A stretch of DNA of 64,000 nucleotides from Streptomyces sp. NRRL F-5122 (lineage in GTDB: Bacteria; Actinomycetota; Actinomycetes; Streptomycetales; Streptomycetaceae). The position numbers and the translations under genes were made by a program. The stretch is from the NCBI RefSeq assembly GCF_001507435.1, contig NZ_LMWH01000242.1:42834-106833 (forward strand). Direction: 5' to 3'. Of this stretch, positions 17,414 through 26,497 are shown piece by piece. Numbering within the stretch: the first letter of the stretch is position 1; every line of letters starts with the position of its first letter. A model generated the notes under the pieces. That model searched no databases. It saw only the letters and a program-made list of their open reading frames with translations, and was not told the DNA's origin.

Positions 17414-17800
17414 TCAGGCCGCCGGCCGGATCCGGTCGCCGGTTGCGTGGCGCAGTGCGGTCTTGAGCCGGTCCCGGATCGCGGTCTGGGCGGCGATGCG
17501 TTCGTTGAGGACCGTCAGTCGCTCTGATGCGACCTGCAGGGCCTTGTCGGATGGCGGCGTCGTGGTCACGTCTCCGTCCAGGCACGGCAGGAAGATCTGC
17601 ACGTCGTCCAGGGTGAGCCCGGCGGCCAGCAGGTGGCGGATGTTGCGGACCCGCACCACCGTCCGCTCGTCATAGATGCGGTAGCCATTGGGGGCCCGCT
17701 CCGAGGAGATCAGCCCCGCCTGCTCGTAGTGCCGCAGCGCACGGGCCGTCGTCCCGGTCGTCCTGGCCAGCTCACCGATCTGCACCCGCTCCACCTCCAC
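17414..17800 (-). CDS. MerR-family regulator
   Basis: 128 aa; GTG at 17800 follows AGGAG by 5 nt. A GTG at 17815, overlapping the stop of the upstream SDR, is an alternative. N-terminal winged HTH VQIGELARTTGTTARALRHY then NGYRIYDERTVVRVRNI, a dimerisation helix and an effector segment with FLPCLDGDVTTTPPS. It is translationally adjacent to the SDR at 17812 and so forms one unit with it. MerR proteins of this length respond to small molecules; the ligand is unknown. Confidence 0.88.
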   Translation of the reverse strand: MEVERVQIGELARTTGTTARALRHYEQAGLISSERAPNGYRIYDERTVVRVRNIRHLLAAGLTLDDVQIFLPCLDGDVTTTPPSDKALQVASERLTVLNERIAAQTAIRDRLKTALRHATGDRIRPAA

Positions 17801-17811
17801 GGCCACTCCTA

Positions 17812-18582
17812 TCACGTCACGACCGCCCCGCCGTCGACCGGGAGTACCACGCCGGTGACGAACGACGCGGCTGGTGCGGCGAGCTGGGTGATTGCCCAGG
17901 CAACCTCCTCCGGTCGGCCGATCCGGCCCAGCGGGGTGTGTGCCAGCTGCCACTCTCGTAGTGCTGCCATCCGTTCCGGCGTCAGTCCCTGGTGCTCGCC
18001 GATCGGGGTGTCGACCGCGCCGGGCGCGACCGCCACCACCCGGACCCCGCGGGGTGCCAACTCGACCGCCCAGCTGCGAGTCAGCAGTTCCAGCGCGGTC
18101 TTGGTCGCCGCGTAGACCGAGCTGCCCGGCCAAGCCCGCTGCCCCACCGACGTACTGACGTTGACGATCGCTCCGCCGGACGCCTCGAGGGACGGCAGCG
18201 CGGCTTGGGCCAGCAGGATGGGTGCGATCAGATTGGTGGCGATCTGCGGCGTGATCATCTCCGGCGTGAGGGTGCCGAGGGCACCGCCGTGCACGATGCC
18301 GGCGTTGTTGACCAGCACGTCCAACCGGCCGTGCGCCTCCAGCGCGGTTCGGACGATCCGATCGGGCTGGCCCTCGGCGGTGATGTCGGCGGCCAGCGGG
18401 GTGATCCTCTCGTGCCCGGCTGCGGTCTCGCGGAGCGGTTCGGCCCGCCGGCCGATGGCCAGGACGCGGGCGCCCTCAGCGGCGAACGCGCGGGCGGTGG
18501 CCCGGCCGATGCCGGTGCCGGCCCCGGTGACGGCGACGACCCTGCTGACCGGAGGTGCAGTGCTGCTGTCCATGCCGGTCAT
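17812..18582 (-). CDS. Short-chain dehydrogenase/reductase
   Basis: A 256-aa intact SDR: VVAVTGAGTGIGRATARAFA (cofactor motif), NNAG, the active-site YAATK, and the C-terminal ASFVTGVVLPVDGG typical of FabG-like SDRs. ATG at 18582 or 18573. Its TGA lies within 15 nt of the MerR start, indicating a two-gene operon in which the regulator follows its enzyme. Confidence 0.88.
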   Translation of the reverse strand: MTGMDSSTAPPVSRVVAVTGAGTGIGRATARAFAAEGARVLAIGRRAEPLRETAAGHERITPLAADITAEGQPDRIVRTALEAHGRLDVLVNNAGIVHGGALGTLTPEMITPQIATNLIAPILLAQAALPSLEASGGAIVNVSTSVGQRAWPGSSVYAATKTALELLTRSWAVELAPRGVRVVAVAPGAVDTPIGEHQGLTPERMAALREWQLAHTPLGRIGRPEEVAWAITQLAAPAASFVTGVVLPVDGGAVVT

Positions 18583-18635
18583 CGTTCAACCCTGCCGCCA
18601 GTGGCAAGGTCAAACGGCGGCTGGTGGCCCTGCGG

Positions 18636-19665
18636 TCACCGAGTGTGGTCTCCGGGTGCGTAGTGTCGCCAGGTTCCTTCGGCCTCGGCGGCGAGTTGGG
18701 CGGTGGTGTCGTCGTGGTAGCTGAGCATGCGGGCGACCACGGGGGCGGGGGCCCGGAGTACGAGGTGGCGGATCGCCGACGTGCGTCCTCGCCGGGTAGG
18801 GAAGCCCAGGTCGCGGAGGCGAATTTCGAGGGTGTCCGAGGTCATGGGTTGTCCGGCCCGTCGACCTGGGAAGAGCCATCGGGCGCCCGGATTGGTTGCG
18901 GTCATGGTGTTCGGCCGCTGGCCCGGGTAGTCCAGCAGCATGCCGGCGAAGGGCTCAGGGACGGGCGACGGCGGGTCGCCGAGCCGGATCTGGACCTCGC
19001 CGTCCTCACGGAGGACATCGTCGATGGTGAGCCGTGCGATCCGGGTGAGCGACTGCGCGTAGAGGAGGACGAGCGGGGCGGCCACGCGGTCCTGGAGAGG
19101 GATGTCGTCGCGGTCGACGACCTGCCGTAGCAGGGTGAGCCGTTGCTGCTGAACGAGAGGGGTTGGGTTGCTGGTGGAGCGGTGCGGAACGGTGACCGTG
19201 GGCATGTGGTTGGACCGCATCGCCCATCGCAGGAAGGCAAGGGTGAGGCACTGGGCGGTGTAGCCGCCTGCGTACCAGTCGTGGACATCGGCCTGCGTGC
19301 AGTCGGCGAGGGTTCGCCCGCGCTCGGCGAGGTGAGCGAGGAAGGCGGTCGCGAGGTGGATCTCGTTGCGGGCCTGGTGGATCTGCTTGCTGGTGAGCGG
19401 GCAACGGTCGGCCAGGGTGTGCAGGCGGCGCTGGATGTGCCAGGTGGCGAAGAGCTCCAGCAGGCGCCGACGCCCGGGGTCATCGATGGCGGGCGACAGG
19501 TCCACGATCGCGTCGCCGGTGGCGACCTTGCGGATGGCGGCGTTCTCGGTCTTGGTGGCGATCAGGTCGGCCGGGGTGCACTCGAAGATGTCGCAGAGTG
19601 CGGCCAGCACCGGCAGCGACAGCCGCTCGGGAGTGCTGGTGACCAGCCGGTGGACCTGGGAGACC
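18636..19665 (-). pseudogene. XRE/tyrosine-recombinase-like protein, N-terminally truncated
   Basis: The leftward frame carries the end of a Cro/CI-type HTH (SQVHRLVTSTPERLSLPVLA then ALCDIFECTPADLI) and a 300-aa recombinase-like region ending RHLVLRAPAPVVARMLSYHD and TWRHYAPGDHTR. The conserved start of the HTH is missing: upstream codons are the complement of an IS1182-type transposase fragment. Residues at the expected catalytic positions are only partly kept. Junction near 19665; the frame itself stays open. Confidence 0.6.
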
Positions 19666-20052
19666 GTGCGGGTCGCCCGGGCCAGCAGCCCCCACGGCAC
19701 CACTGCGATGTGGATCCGCGACCGCCTCGACGGCCTGTTCAGCGACGAGGACTTCACCGCCTGGTACCCGCGCGACGGCCGCCCCGGGCTCTCGCCCGCG
19801 CAGCTGGCCACCGTCTGCGTGCTGCAGTACGCGCTCAACCTGTCGCACCGCCAGGCCGCCGAGGCGGTGCGCTGCCGCATCGACTTCAAGTACGCCCTCG
19901 GCCTGGAGCTGGAAGACCCCGGCTTCCACCACAGCGTGCTGTCCGACTTCCGCGAGCGGCTCGCCGAGGGCGACCGCGCCGACCGGCTGCTGGGCCTGGC
20001 ACTGACCCGGATCCGGCGGGCCGGCCTGCTCAAGGGGCGCGCCGCCCGCGCC
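19666..20052 (+). pseudogene. IS1182-family transposase fragment (N-terminal region)
   Basis: The rightward frame reads TVRVARASSPHGTTAMWIRD, then DEDFTAWYPRDGRPGLSPAQ, VCVLQYALNLSHRQAAEAVR and HHSVLSDFRERLAEGDRADR, the conserved N-terminal part of IS1182-type transposases. The first ~20 residues, the entire catalytic domain and both element ends are absent; similarity stops near 20050, just before the MarR promoter. Confidence 0.7.
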
Positions 20053-20054
20053 AG

Positions 20055-20101
20055 TCGACCATTTCCATAAACCATGAATATAAAAAGGCTATGCTTCGCG
20101 C
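20055..20101 (+). promoter_or_regulatory. Promoter region of the MarR/MFS operon
   Basis: The only AT-rich patch in the neighbourhood: ATGAATATAAAAAGGCTATG just ahead of the MarR start. TATAAA can act as a -10 element and the interrupted symmetry around it would suit MarR self-binding. Boundaries are approximate. Confidence 0.4.
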
Positions 20102-20560
20102 ATGAGTCGTCAAGACACCGCTCCTGGCGCGTCCGCCGTCATCGGGGCAGCCCTCTACGGCCTGGCCACCAGGGCCGCGAGACGCCTGCCCCGGGACATG
20201 AGCCTGACGTCCGCCGCCACCCTGGCCACCCTGGACCGGACCGGCCCGCGGCGCATCACCGATCTGGCCGCGGTCGAGGGCGTCACCCAGCCCGGGATGA
20301 CCGCCCTGGTCCGGGTTATGGAGGAGTCCGGCCTGGTCGAGCGGCGGGGCGACGCGTCCGACAAGCGGGTCACGCTGGTGTGCCTGACCGAGGCCGGCGC
20401 CTCCTATGTCCGGACACGGCGCCAGGCGGGCGTCCACGCGTTCGAGCGGTTGATCGGCGGGCTCACCGGCGACGAGGTCGAGGCGCTGGTGGCGGCCCTT
20501 CCGGCGCTGAAGCATCTGGCAGATCTCGAAAGCCAGGACCGCGAAGGGCCGAAGCAGTGA
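20102..20560 (+). CDS. MarR-family regulator
   Basis: 152 aa. Winged HTH core: RITDLAAVEGVTQPGMTALV and the wing GLVERRGDASDKRVTLVCLT. Its stop overlaps the GTG of the MFS gene (GTGA), so the two are co-translated. This arrangement typically means a self-repressing regulator released by the pump's substrate. A DUF1330 protein follows the pump. Confidence 0.9.
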   Translation: MSRQDTAPGASAVIGAALYGLATRAARRLPRDMSLTSAATLATLDRTGPRRITDLAAVEGVTQPGMTALVRVMEESGLVERRGDASDKRVTLVCLTEAGASYVRTRRQAGVHAFERLIGGLTGDEVEALVAALPALKHLADLESQDREGPKQ

Positions 20561-21990
20561 CCGGGCAGCCGGTCGGCGGGGTCGCGGTGAAGGCGTTCCC
20601 CGTGGCGCGTTCCGAGGCGCGGCTGCTGGTCCCCGCCCTGGTGTTCATCGCTCTGGTCGTGGCGGCGGTCGCCAGCCTCGGGACACCGCTCATCACCAGC
20701 GTGGCGACCTCGTTCCACGTCTCGCTCGGCAGCGCGCAGTGGACGCTGACCGTCGCGCTGCTCAGCGGCGCCGTCGCCACGCCGGTCCTGGGCCGGCTCG
20801 GAGCCGGCCGGCACCGGCGGGCCACGATCCTCGCCACGCTGGCGGTCGTCGTCGCCGGCAGCGCGCTCACCGTGCTGCCGCTGCCGTTCGCGTGGCTGCT
20901 GGCCGGCAGGGGGGCCCAGGGCGTCGGGCTGGGGCTGACGGCGCTGATGATGGGCGTGGCCCGGGACCACCTCCCCGAGGAGCGCAGCGCGGCCGTGATC
21001 GCCCTGATCTCGGTGGTCTCGATCATCGGGGCCGGCGTCGGCTACCCGCTGGCTGCACTGCTCGCCGAGCTCGGCGGGGTACGGGCCGCCTACGGCCTCG
21101 GCCTGGTCGTCACCGCCGCCGCTCTCCTGACCGCGTGGCGCTCCATGCCCGAAGCCCCCGAAGGCCGCTCCGCCCACGTGGACGTGGCAGGCGCGGTCGT
21201 CCTGGCCGCTGCGCTGCTCCTGGTGCTGTTCCTCGCCGGCGAACGGAATCTGTGGAGCCGGCACCTCGCCGTGGCGGCGGGCCTCGCCGTCGTCGCGGTG
21301 GTGCTGCTCTGCGTCTGGGCCGTCATCGAGCTGCGCAGCACGACGCCCCTGGTCGATGTGCGGGCGGTGCGGCACCCGGCGGTCGCCGGGGCGAACCTCG
21401 CCATGTTCGTCGGCGGGATCGGCATGTACCTCCTGCTCACGCTCATCACCCGGTACGCGCAGACGCCGCACGGCGCCGGCTACGGCTTCGGGCTGACGAC
21501 CTTCGTCGCCGGGCTGGTCCTCATCCCGTTCTCGGTGCTGGGGTTCGTCGCCGGCAAGCTCACGCCGCGGGTCCGGACGCGGATCGCCGACCCCCTGGTC
21601 CTGGCCGGCAGCGCCGTCGTGGTCGGCGGCGGGTTCGCCCTGTTCGCGGCGGCCCGATCGGACCTGGCCGAACTGTTCGCGGCGATGGGCGTGCTCGGCT
21701 TCGGCGTCGGCGGCTTCTCGGCCGCGATGCCCGGCGTCATCCTGGCCGTCACCCCCAAGAGCGAGACGTCGAGCGCCATGAGCTTCAACTACGTCGTCCG
21801 CAGCGTCGGGTACTCCCTGGGCAGCGCCATCGGCGGCCTGATCCTCGCCGCGGGCACCGGCCCCGGCCACCTCTTCCCCGACGACAGCGCCTACACCACC
21901 GCGGCGCTGGTCGGCATCGGCGCCATGGTGATCACGACGCTGACAGGCCTCGCTCTCGCCCGCCGACGCTCGTCCGAGACCAACCCGTAA
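20557..21990 (+). CDS. MFS efflux transporter (drug/proton antiporter type)
   Basis: 477 aa from the GTG overlapping the MarR stop; the longer open frame upstream is not homologous. It has about 14 hydrophobic segments. Landmarks are a loop with GRLGAGRHRRA after TM2, LLAGRGAQGVGLGLTALMMG (antiporter motif region) and MPGVILAVTPKSETSSAMSF in the second half. It should export a small hydrophobic compound in exchange for protons under control of the preceding MarR protein. Confidence 0.9.
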   Translation: MTGQPVGGVAVKAFPVARSEARLLVPALVFIALVVAAVASLGTPLITSVATSFHVSLGSAQWTLTVALLSGAVATPVLGRLGAGRHRRATILATLAVVVAGSALTVLPLPFAWLLAGRGAQGVGLGLTALMMGVARDHLPEERSAAVIALISVVSIIGAGVGYPLAALLAELGGVRAAYGLGLVVTAAALLTAWRSMPEAPEGRSAHVDVAGAVVLAAALLLVLFLAGERNLWSRHLAVAAGLAVVAVVLLCVWAVIELRSTTPLVDVRAVRHPAVAGANLAMFVGGIGMYLLLTLITRYAQTPHGAGYGFGLTTFVAGLVLIPFSVLGFVAGKLTPRVRTRIADPLVLAGSAVVVGGGFALFAAARSDLAELFAAMGVLGFGVGGFSAAMPGVILAVTPKSETSSAMSFNYVVRSVGYSLGSAIGGLILAAGTGPGHLFPDDSAYTTAALVGIGAMVITTLTGLALARRRSSETNP

Positions 21991-22023
21991 GTCAGATGCA
22001 CTCATCCCAACACTGGAGGTTCC

Positions 22024-22317
22024 ATGCCCAAGGGCTACTGGGTCAGCGCCTACCGCACCATTTCAGACCCTGAGAAGCTGGCTGCTTACAACAAGCTGGC
22101 CGGTCCGGCCGTCGAGGCCGGGGGCGGTCGGATCCTCGCCCGTGGCAGTCGGGTCGTGGCGCATGACGCCGGAATCGCCGAGCGCACCGTCCTGATCGAG
22201 TTCGACAGTTTCGAGCAGGCCGTCGCGGCGCACGAGAGCGCGGCCTACCAGGAGGCGCTGGTCGCCCTCTCCGACGGCGTCGAGCGCGACTTCCGCATCG
22301 TTGAAGGCATCGACTGA
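22024..22317 (+). CDS. DUF1330 domain protein
   Basis: A 97-aa protein with a perfect GGAGGTTCC-ATG initiation region. The sequence GYWVSAYRTISDPEKLAAYN, VEAGGGRILARG and the later VLIEFDSFEQAVAAHESAAY are the signature of DUF1330, a ferredoxin-like dimeric alpha/beta-barrel fold. Biochemical role unestablished. It is the third gene of the MarR/MFS unit, 33 nt after the pump. Confidence 0.88.
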   Translation: MPKGYWVSAYRTISDPEKLAAYNKLAGPAVEAGGGRILARGSRVVAHDAGIAERTVLIEFDSFEQAVAAHESAAYQEALVALSDGVERDFRIVEGID

Positions 22318-22565
22318 CCGAGGTCGAGTCGGATCTTCACTGAAGCAGCAGGATTCTGGGGTATACCGGCCCGCTCCCGTGAAGGAGCTGGACCTGACCG
22401 CCGCCGGTCTCGGCCAGGCTGCCTGAGCCGCGGAGGCGGTAGCGGGCTGAGGGCGGTGCAGTCCGTGCGTTCGTCTAACGCTGGTTTGCCGGAACGGACC
22501 GCGGCGGTGCCGTACTGTCCCGTGAAGCCGTGGCGAGCTGTTAACGCTGGTGCTCTCATTGGCAG

Positions 22566-23684
22566 TCAGGATGGCTGGACTTGGTCGAAGAGGGCGAGGG
22601 CTTCGGCGGGGTCCGGGCTCACTAGGCGTTCCAGACCGGCCATCGTGATCTTCGCCCACCTGCCGGCCCGTGCCCACATCTGTTCCTCGAAGGCGCGGAC
22701 GGTCTCGTCCAGATCTCCAGGGCTGGTGGCGATGGATTCGGCGAGTTCGGCGCCTTCCAGCATCGCGAGGTTCGCTCCCGCCCCCAATGGGGGCATCAGA
22801 TGGGCGGCGTCGCCCAGTAGCGTCACCCCGACGACGTGGGTCCACGTGTGGGACACGGGCAGTACGTAGAGGGGGCGGTGGACGAAGGCGTTGCCGTGGC
22901 GGAGGAGGTCGAGGACGGGAGCGGCCCAGCCGTCGAACAGAGCCAGCAGGCTCGATCGCATGGCCTCGACGTCGGCCAGGTCCAGGTTCGTGTGCCAGTC
23001 CAGTGGCGCGCGGAACTGGGCATATACCTTGACGTGGCCGCCGCTGTTGCGCTGGGCGACTAGCGCGCGGTTCACGCCGTACACAGCCACGGAACCGTCG
23101 CCGATCAACCGGGCGAGGTCAGGGTGGCGGGCGTCGACGTCGTCCAGGGAGGTCTCGACGGAGGTGACGCCGGTGTAGTGCGGCGTCACCGACGAGACTG
23201 CCGGGCGGAGCCGGGACCAGGCGCCGTCCGCGCCGACCACGAGGTCGTACGTCTCCTGTCGCCCGTCCGCGAAATGGACCAGTACGCCACCCCGGGTCCC
23301 CGGCACAACTTGCGTCACATCCCGACCCCACTGGACGTCGAGAGGGCCGAGCAGCAGGTCACGGAGTTGCCCGCGGTCGATCTCGGGATTGGCCCGGTCA
23401 TCCGGGCGAGGTTGCCAGTCGCGCAGGACGGTCCCGGCCGTGTCCAGGATGCGCATGGCCTGCCCCTCGGGACGAGACAGCGCCTGGAACTCCGCCAGCA
23501 GCCCCGCCTTGTCCAGTGCAAGCTGGCCCATCCCTTCGTGCAGGTCCAGCGTGCCGCCCGGGGGGCGGGCGTCGGGGGCGGGATCGCGTTCGAGGACGGT
23601 GACGGGATGATCATGGCGGTGCAGGACGCGGGCGAAGGTAAGGCCGGCAGGACCGCTCCCGACCACTGCGATGCGGTGTCTCAT
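22566..23684 (-). CDS. FAD-dependent monooxygenase, TetX-like
   Basis: 372 aa. FAD-binding GSGPAGL motif at residues 8-14, EIDRGQLRDLLLG (cofactor-contacting helix), VVGADGAWSRLR (DG motif) and LLGDAAHLMPPLGAGANLAM (GD motif), in the order of aromatic-ring/TetX-type hydroxylases. ATG lies 3 bp from the palindromic operator, so there is no ribosome site and the transcript is probably leaderless. It is divergent from the TetR gene at 23738, which must be its repressor. Confidence 0.9.
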   Translation of the reverse strand: MRHRIAVVGSGPAGLTFARVLHRHDHPVTVLERDPAPDARPPGGTLDLHEGMGQLALDKAGLLAEFQALSRPEGQAMRILDTAGTVLRDWQPRPDDRANPEIDRGQLRDLLLGPLDVQWGRDVTQVVPGTRGGVLVHFADGRQETYDLVVGADGAWSRLRPAVSSVTPHYTGVTSVETSLDDVDARHPDLARLIGDGSVAVYGVNRALVAQRNSGGHVKVYAQFRAPLDWHTNLDLADVEAMRSSLLALFDGWAAPVLDLLRHGNAFVHRPLYVLPVSHTWTHVVGVTLLGDAAHLMPPLGAGANLAMLEGAELAESIATSPGDLDETVRAFEEQMWARAGRWAKITMAGLERLVSPDPAEALALFDQVQPS

Positions 23685-23686
23685 AT

Positions 23687-23719
23687 CGATACACTGTATT
23701 GCTCATATACAGTGCATCG
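23687..23719. promoter_or_regulatory. Palindromic operator/promoter between FAD monooxygenase and TetR gene
   Basis: Arms CGATACACTGTAT and ATACAGTGCATCG (12 of 13 paired) flank 7 nt. Read leftward, TTGCGA, 18 nt and TACAGT form a promoter whose predicted start coincides with the monooxygenase ATG. The palindrome covers the spacer and the -10, so a bound dimer would block transcription. Confidence 0.75.
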
Positions 23720-23737
23720 CAACGGTACGGTGTGAGC

Positions 23738-24430
23738 ATGACTGTCTGGGACCGGCCGGAGCCGCCGACTCGCCCCGTGCCGCTCGACCGGGAGCGGATT
23801 GTCGCCGCCGCCATCGCCCTGGCCGACGAAGGCGGGCTGGAGGCGGTGTCGGTGCGCAAGGTCGCGGCCCGCCTGGACGCCGGTCCTATGCGGCTGTACA
23901 GATACATCTCCACCAAGGAGGAACTGTTCGACCTCATGGTGGACGAGGTCCAGGCCGAGATTCTCCCCGAGGAACAACCCGGTGACTGGCGGGAGGCGCT
24001 GCGCATCCTCGCCCATCGCACCAGGCAGGCCGCTCTCCGTCACGAATGGCTGGCCGACCTGCTCGGCGGTCGCCCGACCCTGGGTCCGAACGGCCTCGCC
24101 GTGACCGAGGCCACGCTGGCCGCCTTCGACGGCCTCGCCGATGTCGACACTGTCATGCGCGCCGTGGAGACTGTCAGTGCCTACTTCATTGGCGCGATCA
24201 GGCGCGAGATCGCGAACCTGCGGGCCGAGCACGCCACGGGCCTGTCCAAGCACGACTGGCAGCGTGCCCACGGCCCGCATGTGACGAGAATACTGGCCAC
24301 CGGCCGCTTCCCGGCGCTGGCCAAGGCCGTGTACGACGGCACGGACGTGGACGCCGAGACATCCTTCGCAACCGGCCTGGACTGGGTCCTCGACGCCGTG
24401 GCCGCCAAACTCACCCCGCCGCCGGCGTGA
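23738..24430 (+). CDS. TetR-family regulator with TetR_C-type ligand domain
   Basis: 230 aa from ATG 23738. HTH: IVAAAIALADEGGLEAVSVR then LDAGPMRLYRYISTKEEL. The long C-terminal domain (LRILAHRTRQAALRHEWLAD onward, ending ATGLDWVLDAVAAKL-like) resembles tetracycline-repressor-type sensors. It is divergent from the TetX-like monooxygenase with one shared operator. I infer that the substrate of the oxygenase, or a relative, is the inducer. Confidence 0.88.
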   Translation: MTVWDRPEPPTRPVPLDRERIVAAAIALADEGGLEAVSVRKVAARLDAGPMRLYRYISTKEELFDLMVDEVQAEILPEEQPGDWREALRILAHRTRQAALRHEWLADLLGGRPTLGPNGLAVTEATLAAFDGLADVDTVMRAVETVSAYFIGAIRREIANLRAEHATGLSKHDWQRAHGPHVTRILATGRFPALAKAVYDGTDVDAETSFATGLDWVLDAVAAKLTPPPA

Positions 24431-25356
24431 CGCTCAGCTCCTGCCGAATGTGGGCGAGTTCGGGGTCGGTGTCCACGGGCCGTGCGGGCAGTCTGTCGGT
24501 CCCATTTCGCGGCGTGTGAATTGGTCACCGGTCAGCACGGAACAGCGAGAGGTGCGGGTAGAGCCTTGGCCGGACTCGGTCGGCAATTACCCACAGTGAC
24601 CAAAGGTCCACACTCGCCGTAGAGTACGCGACGGTCGATTACGCGAGGTCGCCGGTTTTTTCCCCCACGTGGGACGCCGAGCTGCTGCCGTCCCTGCCAC
24701 GGCCGGAACGACCGCTCGGGCACTCGTGCCCCGATGGGCCCGGGCAACTCGTGCCGGCCGACCCCGCAGTCCGCGAGCCCGGCGGCTTCGGCACCGCGTC
24801 GGCAGCGGATGTGTGAACGTCGTCGCCTTGTCCAGGCCGTGATGGTCAGTAACCGGTCCGAGGTTGAAGGCGAGCGCTTCCTTGGGCGGGCCGTCATGCA
24901 GGTGAGCCCTTCCAGTGGTGGGCTGTCATACAGGGCGGTGCCCTGGTTAGCTCGGCCGACCCTTGACGGGGAATTCGCCTCGGCTGTGGGCTGAGGCGCG
25001 TGCGGAGCGCCGCGTCCAATGTCGGCGCGCGAGGTCCCGTTCGTGCCGGGACGGCCGTCAAGGCGCTTTGCCGCAGTGGCGACCCCCCGCGGGTGCGGCG
25101 GCCCGGGGCCCGGAGAGTCGCGGTCCCCCGGCACCGGGTCGGTTCGACCGCGTACGCGGCCCTCCGCCCCATCCGCCGGTTCGGGAAACTCGGCGATCTT
25201 CCTCACTCAACGTGACGGAACAGCGCCCCGCCCTCACTCCAGAATCCATGTCTGAACACGTTGTATGGTTTCTCGTGCACGATGTCTTGGCGGAAGCGCT
25301 GTGAGCGACCTCGCCGGCCAAGAAGCAACCACTCCTCCTTAAGGCAGGGCACGAGC
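24431..25356. other. Long intergenic region, no supported gene
   Basis: 926 bp without a recognisable gene on either strand. Frames crossing it are Arg/Pro/Ser-rich and have no domain or good ribosome site. It may hold decayed sequence; I cannot identify an ancestor. The right end must contain the promoter of the SDR at 25357. Confidence 0.5.
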
Positions 25357-26292
25357 ATGTCGCTGACAACCACTACGTTCGGGAAGCGCGCCACCGCCGC
25401 CGAGGTACTCGACGGAGTCGATCTGAGCGGGCGCCGGATGATCGTCACCGGAGGGTCCTCCGGCCTCGGCGTCGAGACGGTTCGCGCGCTCGCGGGTGCG
25501 GGCGCGCAGGTGACCATCGCGACCCGGAACCCGGCTTCCGCCGAGGCGCTGGTCAAGGAGTTCCCGGGAACGCAGGTCGTCGCACTCGACGTCGCCGACC
25601 TGGCTTCCGTCCGTGCCTTCTGCGACGCCTGGGACGGACCTCTCGACGCCCTCGTCGCCAACGCCGGCATCATGATGCTCCCGACCCGTGAGGTCAACGC
25701 ACAGGGCTGGGAGATGCAGCTCGCCACCAACTACCTCGGCCACTTCGCCCTGGCCGTCGGCCTTCGCCCCGCTCTGCAGGCGGCCGGGAACGCACGCGTG
25801 GCCGTGGTCAGCTCCGGTGCCCAGTTGCGGGCCGGGTTCGACTTCGACGACCCGCAGTTCGAGCGGCGCGCCTACGACCCGTTCGTCGCCTACGCGCAGT
25901 CGAAGACCGCCGATGTGCTGCTCGCCGTCGGAATCAGCCGTCGCTGGGCCGAACACGGCATCACCGCCAACGCCTGCGCGCCGGGCGTGATCCACACCAA
26001 TCTGGCACGCCACCTCGACCAGGCGACCCTGCAGGCCCTCGGTGCCATGGACGCGGACGGAAACCTCGTCACCCCCGACTACTTCAAGACCCCGGCCCAG
26101 GGCGCCGCCACCACGGTGCTGCTGGCGGCGTCGCCGCTCCTCGACGGCGTGACCGGGCGGTACTTCGAGGACAACCAGGAATCGGAGGTTGTCGACGGGG
26201 GCCCCGACGTGATGGCGGGCGTCGCCAAGTGGTCGATCGACCCCACCGCCGCCGACCGGCTGTGGGACTACGCTCTTCCCGTGGTGCGCTGA
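25357..26292 (+). CDS. SDR, retinol-dehydrogenase/light-dependent-reductase-like
   Basis: 311 aa from ATG 25357. Cofactor motif GRRMIVTGGSSGLGVETVRA, structural NAG in VANAGIMML, SSGAQLRAGFDF, catalytic YAQSKTADVLL, and the PGVIHTNLARHL substrate loop typical of the longer WWOX/RDH-like SDRs. It is followed on the same strand, after 205 bp, by a TetR gene that may regulate it. Confidence 0.88.
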   Translation: MSLTTTTFGKRATAAEVLDGVDLSGRRMIVTGGSSGLGVETVRALAGAGAQVTIATRNPASAEALVKEFPGTQVVALDVADLASVRAFCDAWDGPLDALVANAGIMMLPTREVNAQGWEMQLATNYLGHFALAVGLRPALQAAGNARVAVVSSGAQLRAGFDFDDPQFERRAYDPFVAYAQSKTADVLLAVGISRRWAEHGITANACAPGVIHTNLARHLDQATLQALGAMDADGNLVTPDYFKTPAQGAATTVLLAASPLLDGVTGRYFEDNQESEVVDGGPDVMAGVAKWSIDPTAADRLWDYALPVVR

Positions 26293-26497
26293 CCCGCTGG
26301 CCCCTGTGCGCCAGGGGGGACCGACCCGACGGCTGGGCGGAGCCGCCGACGTGTCGCCCATCGTGTACGTGGCCCCGTTCGCCCCCGGGGGAGCTGGGAC
26401 AACGAGGCGCGGCTGTGGCGGGGGCTGCCGCAGCCAGGGTCTTCTTCGCCGAGGGGCGGGGGCGATCCGAGCACAATGACGGACTGGAAGGTGCCTG

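Noticed and set aside
20404..22005. Leftward 533-codon frame opposite MarR/MFS
   Set aside because: Gln/Asp/Arg-rich antisense reading with no domain.
24532..25206. Leftward open frame in the long intergenic region
   Set aside because: Basic, low-complexity translation, no domain, no credible start signal.
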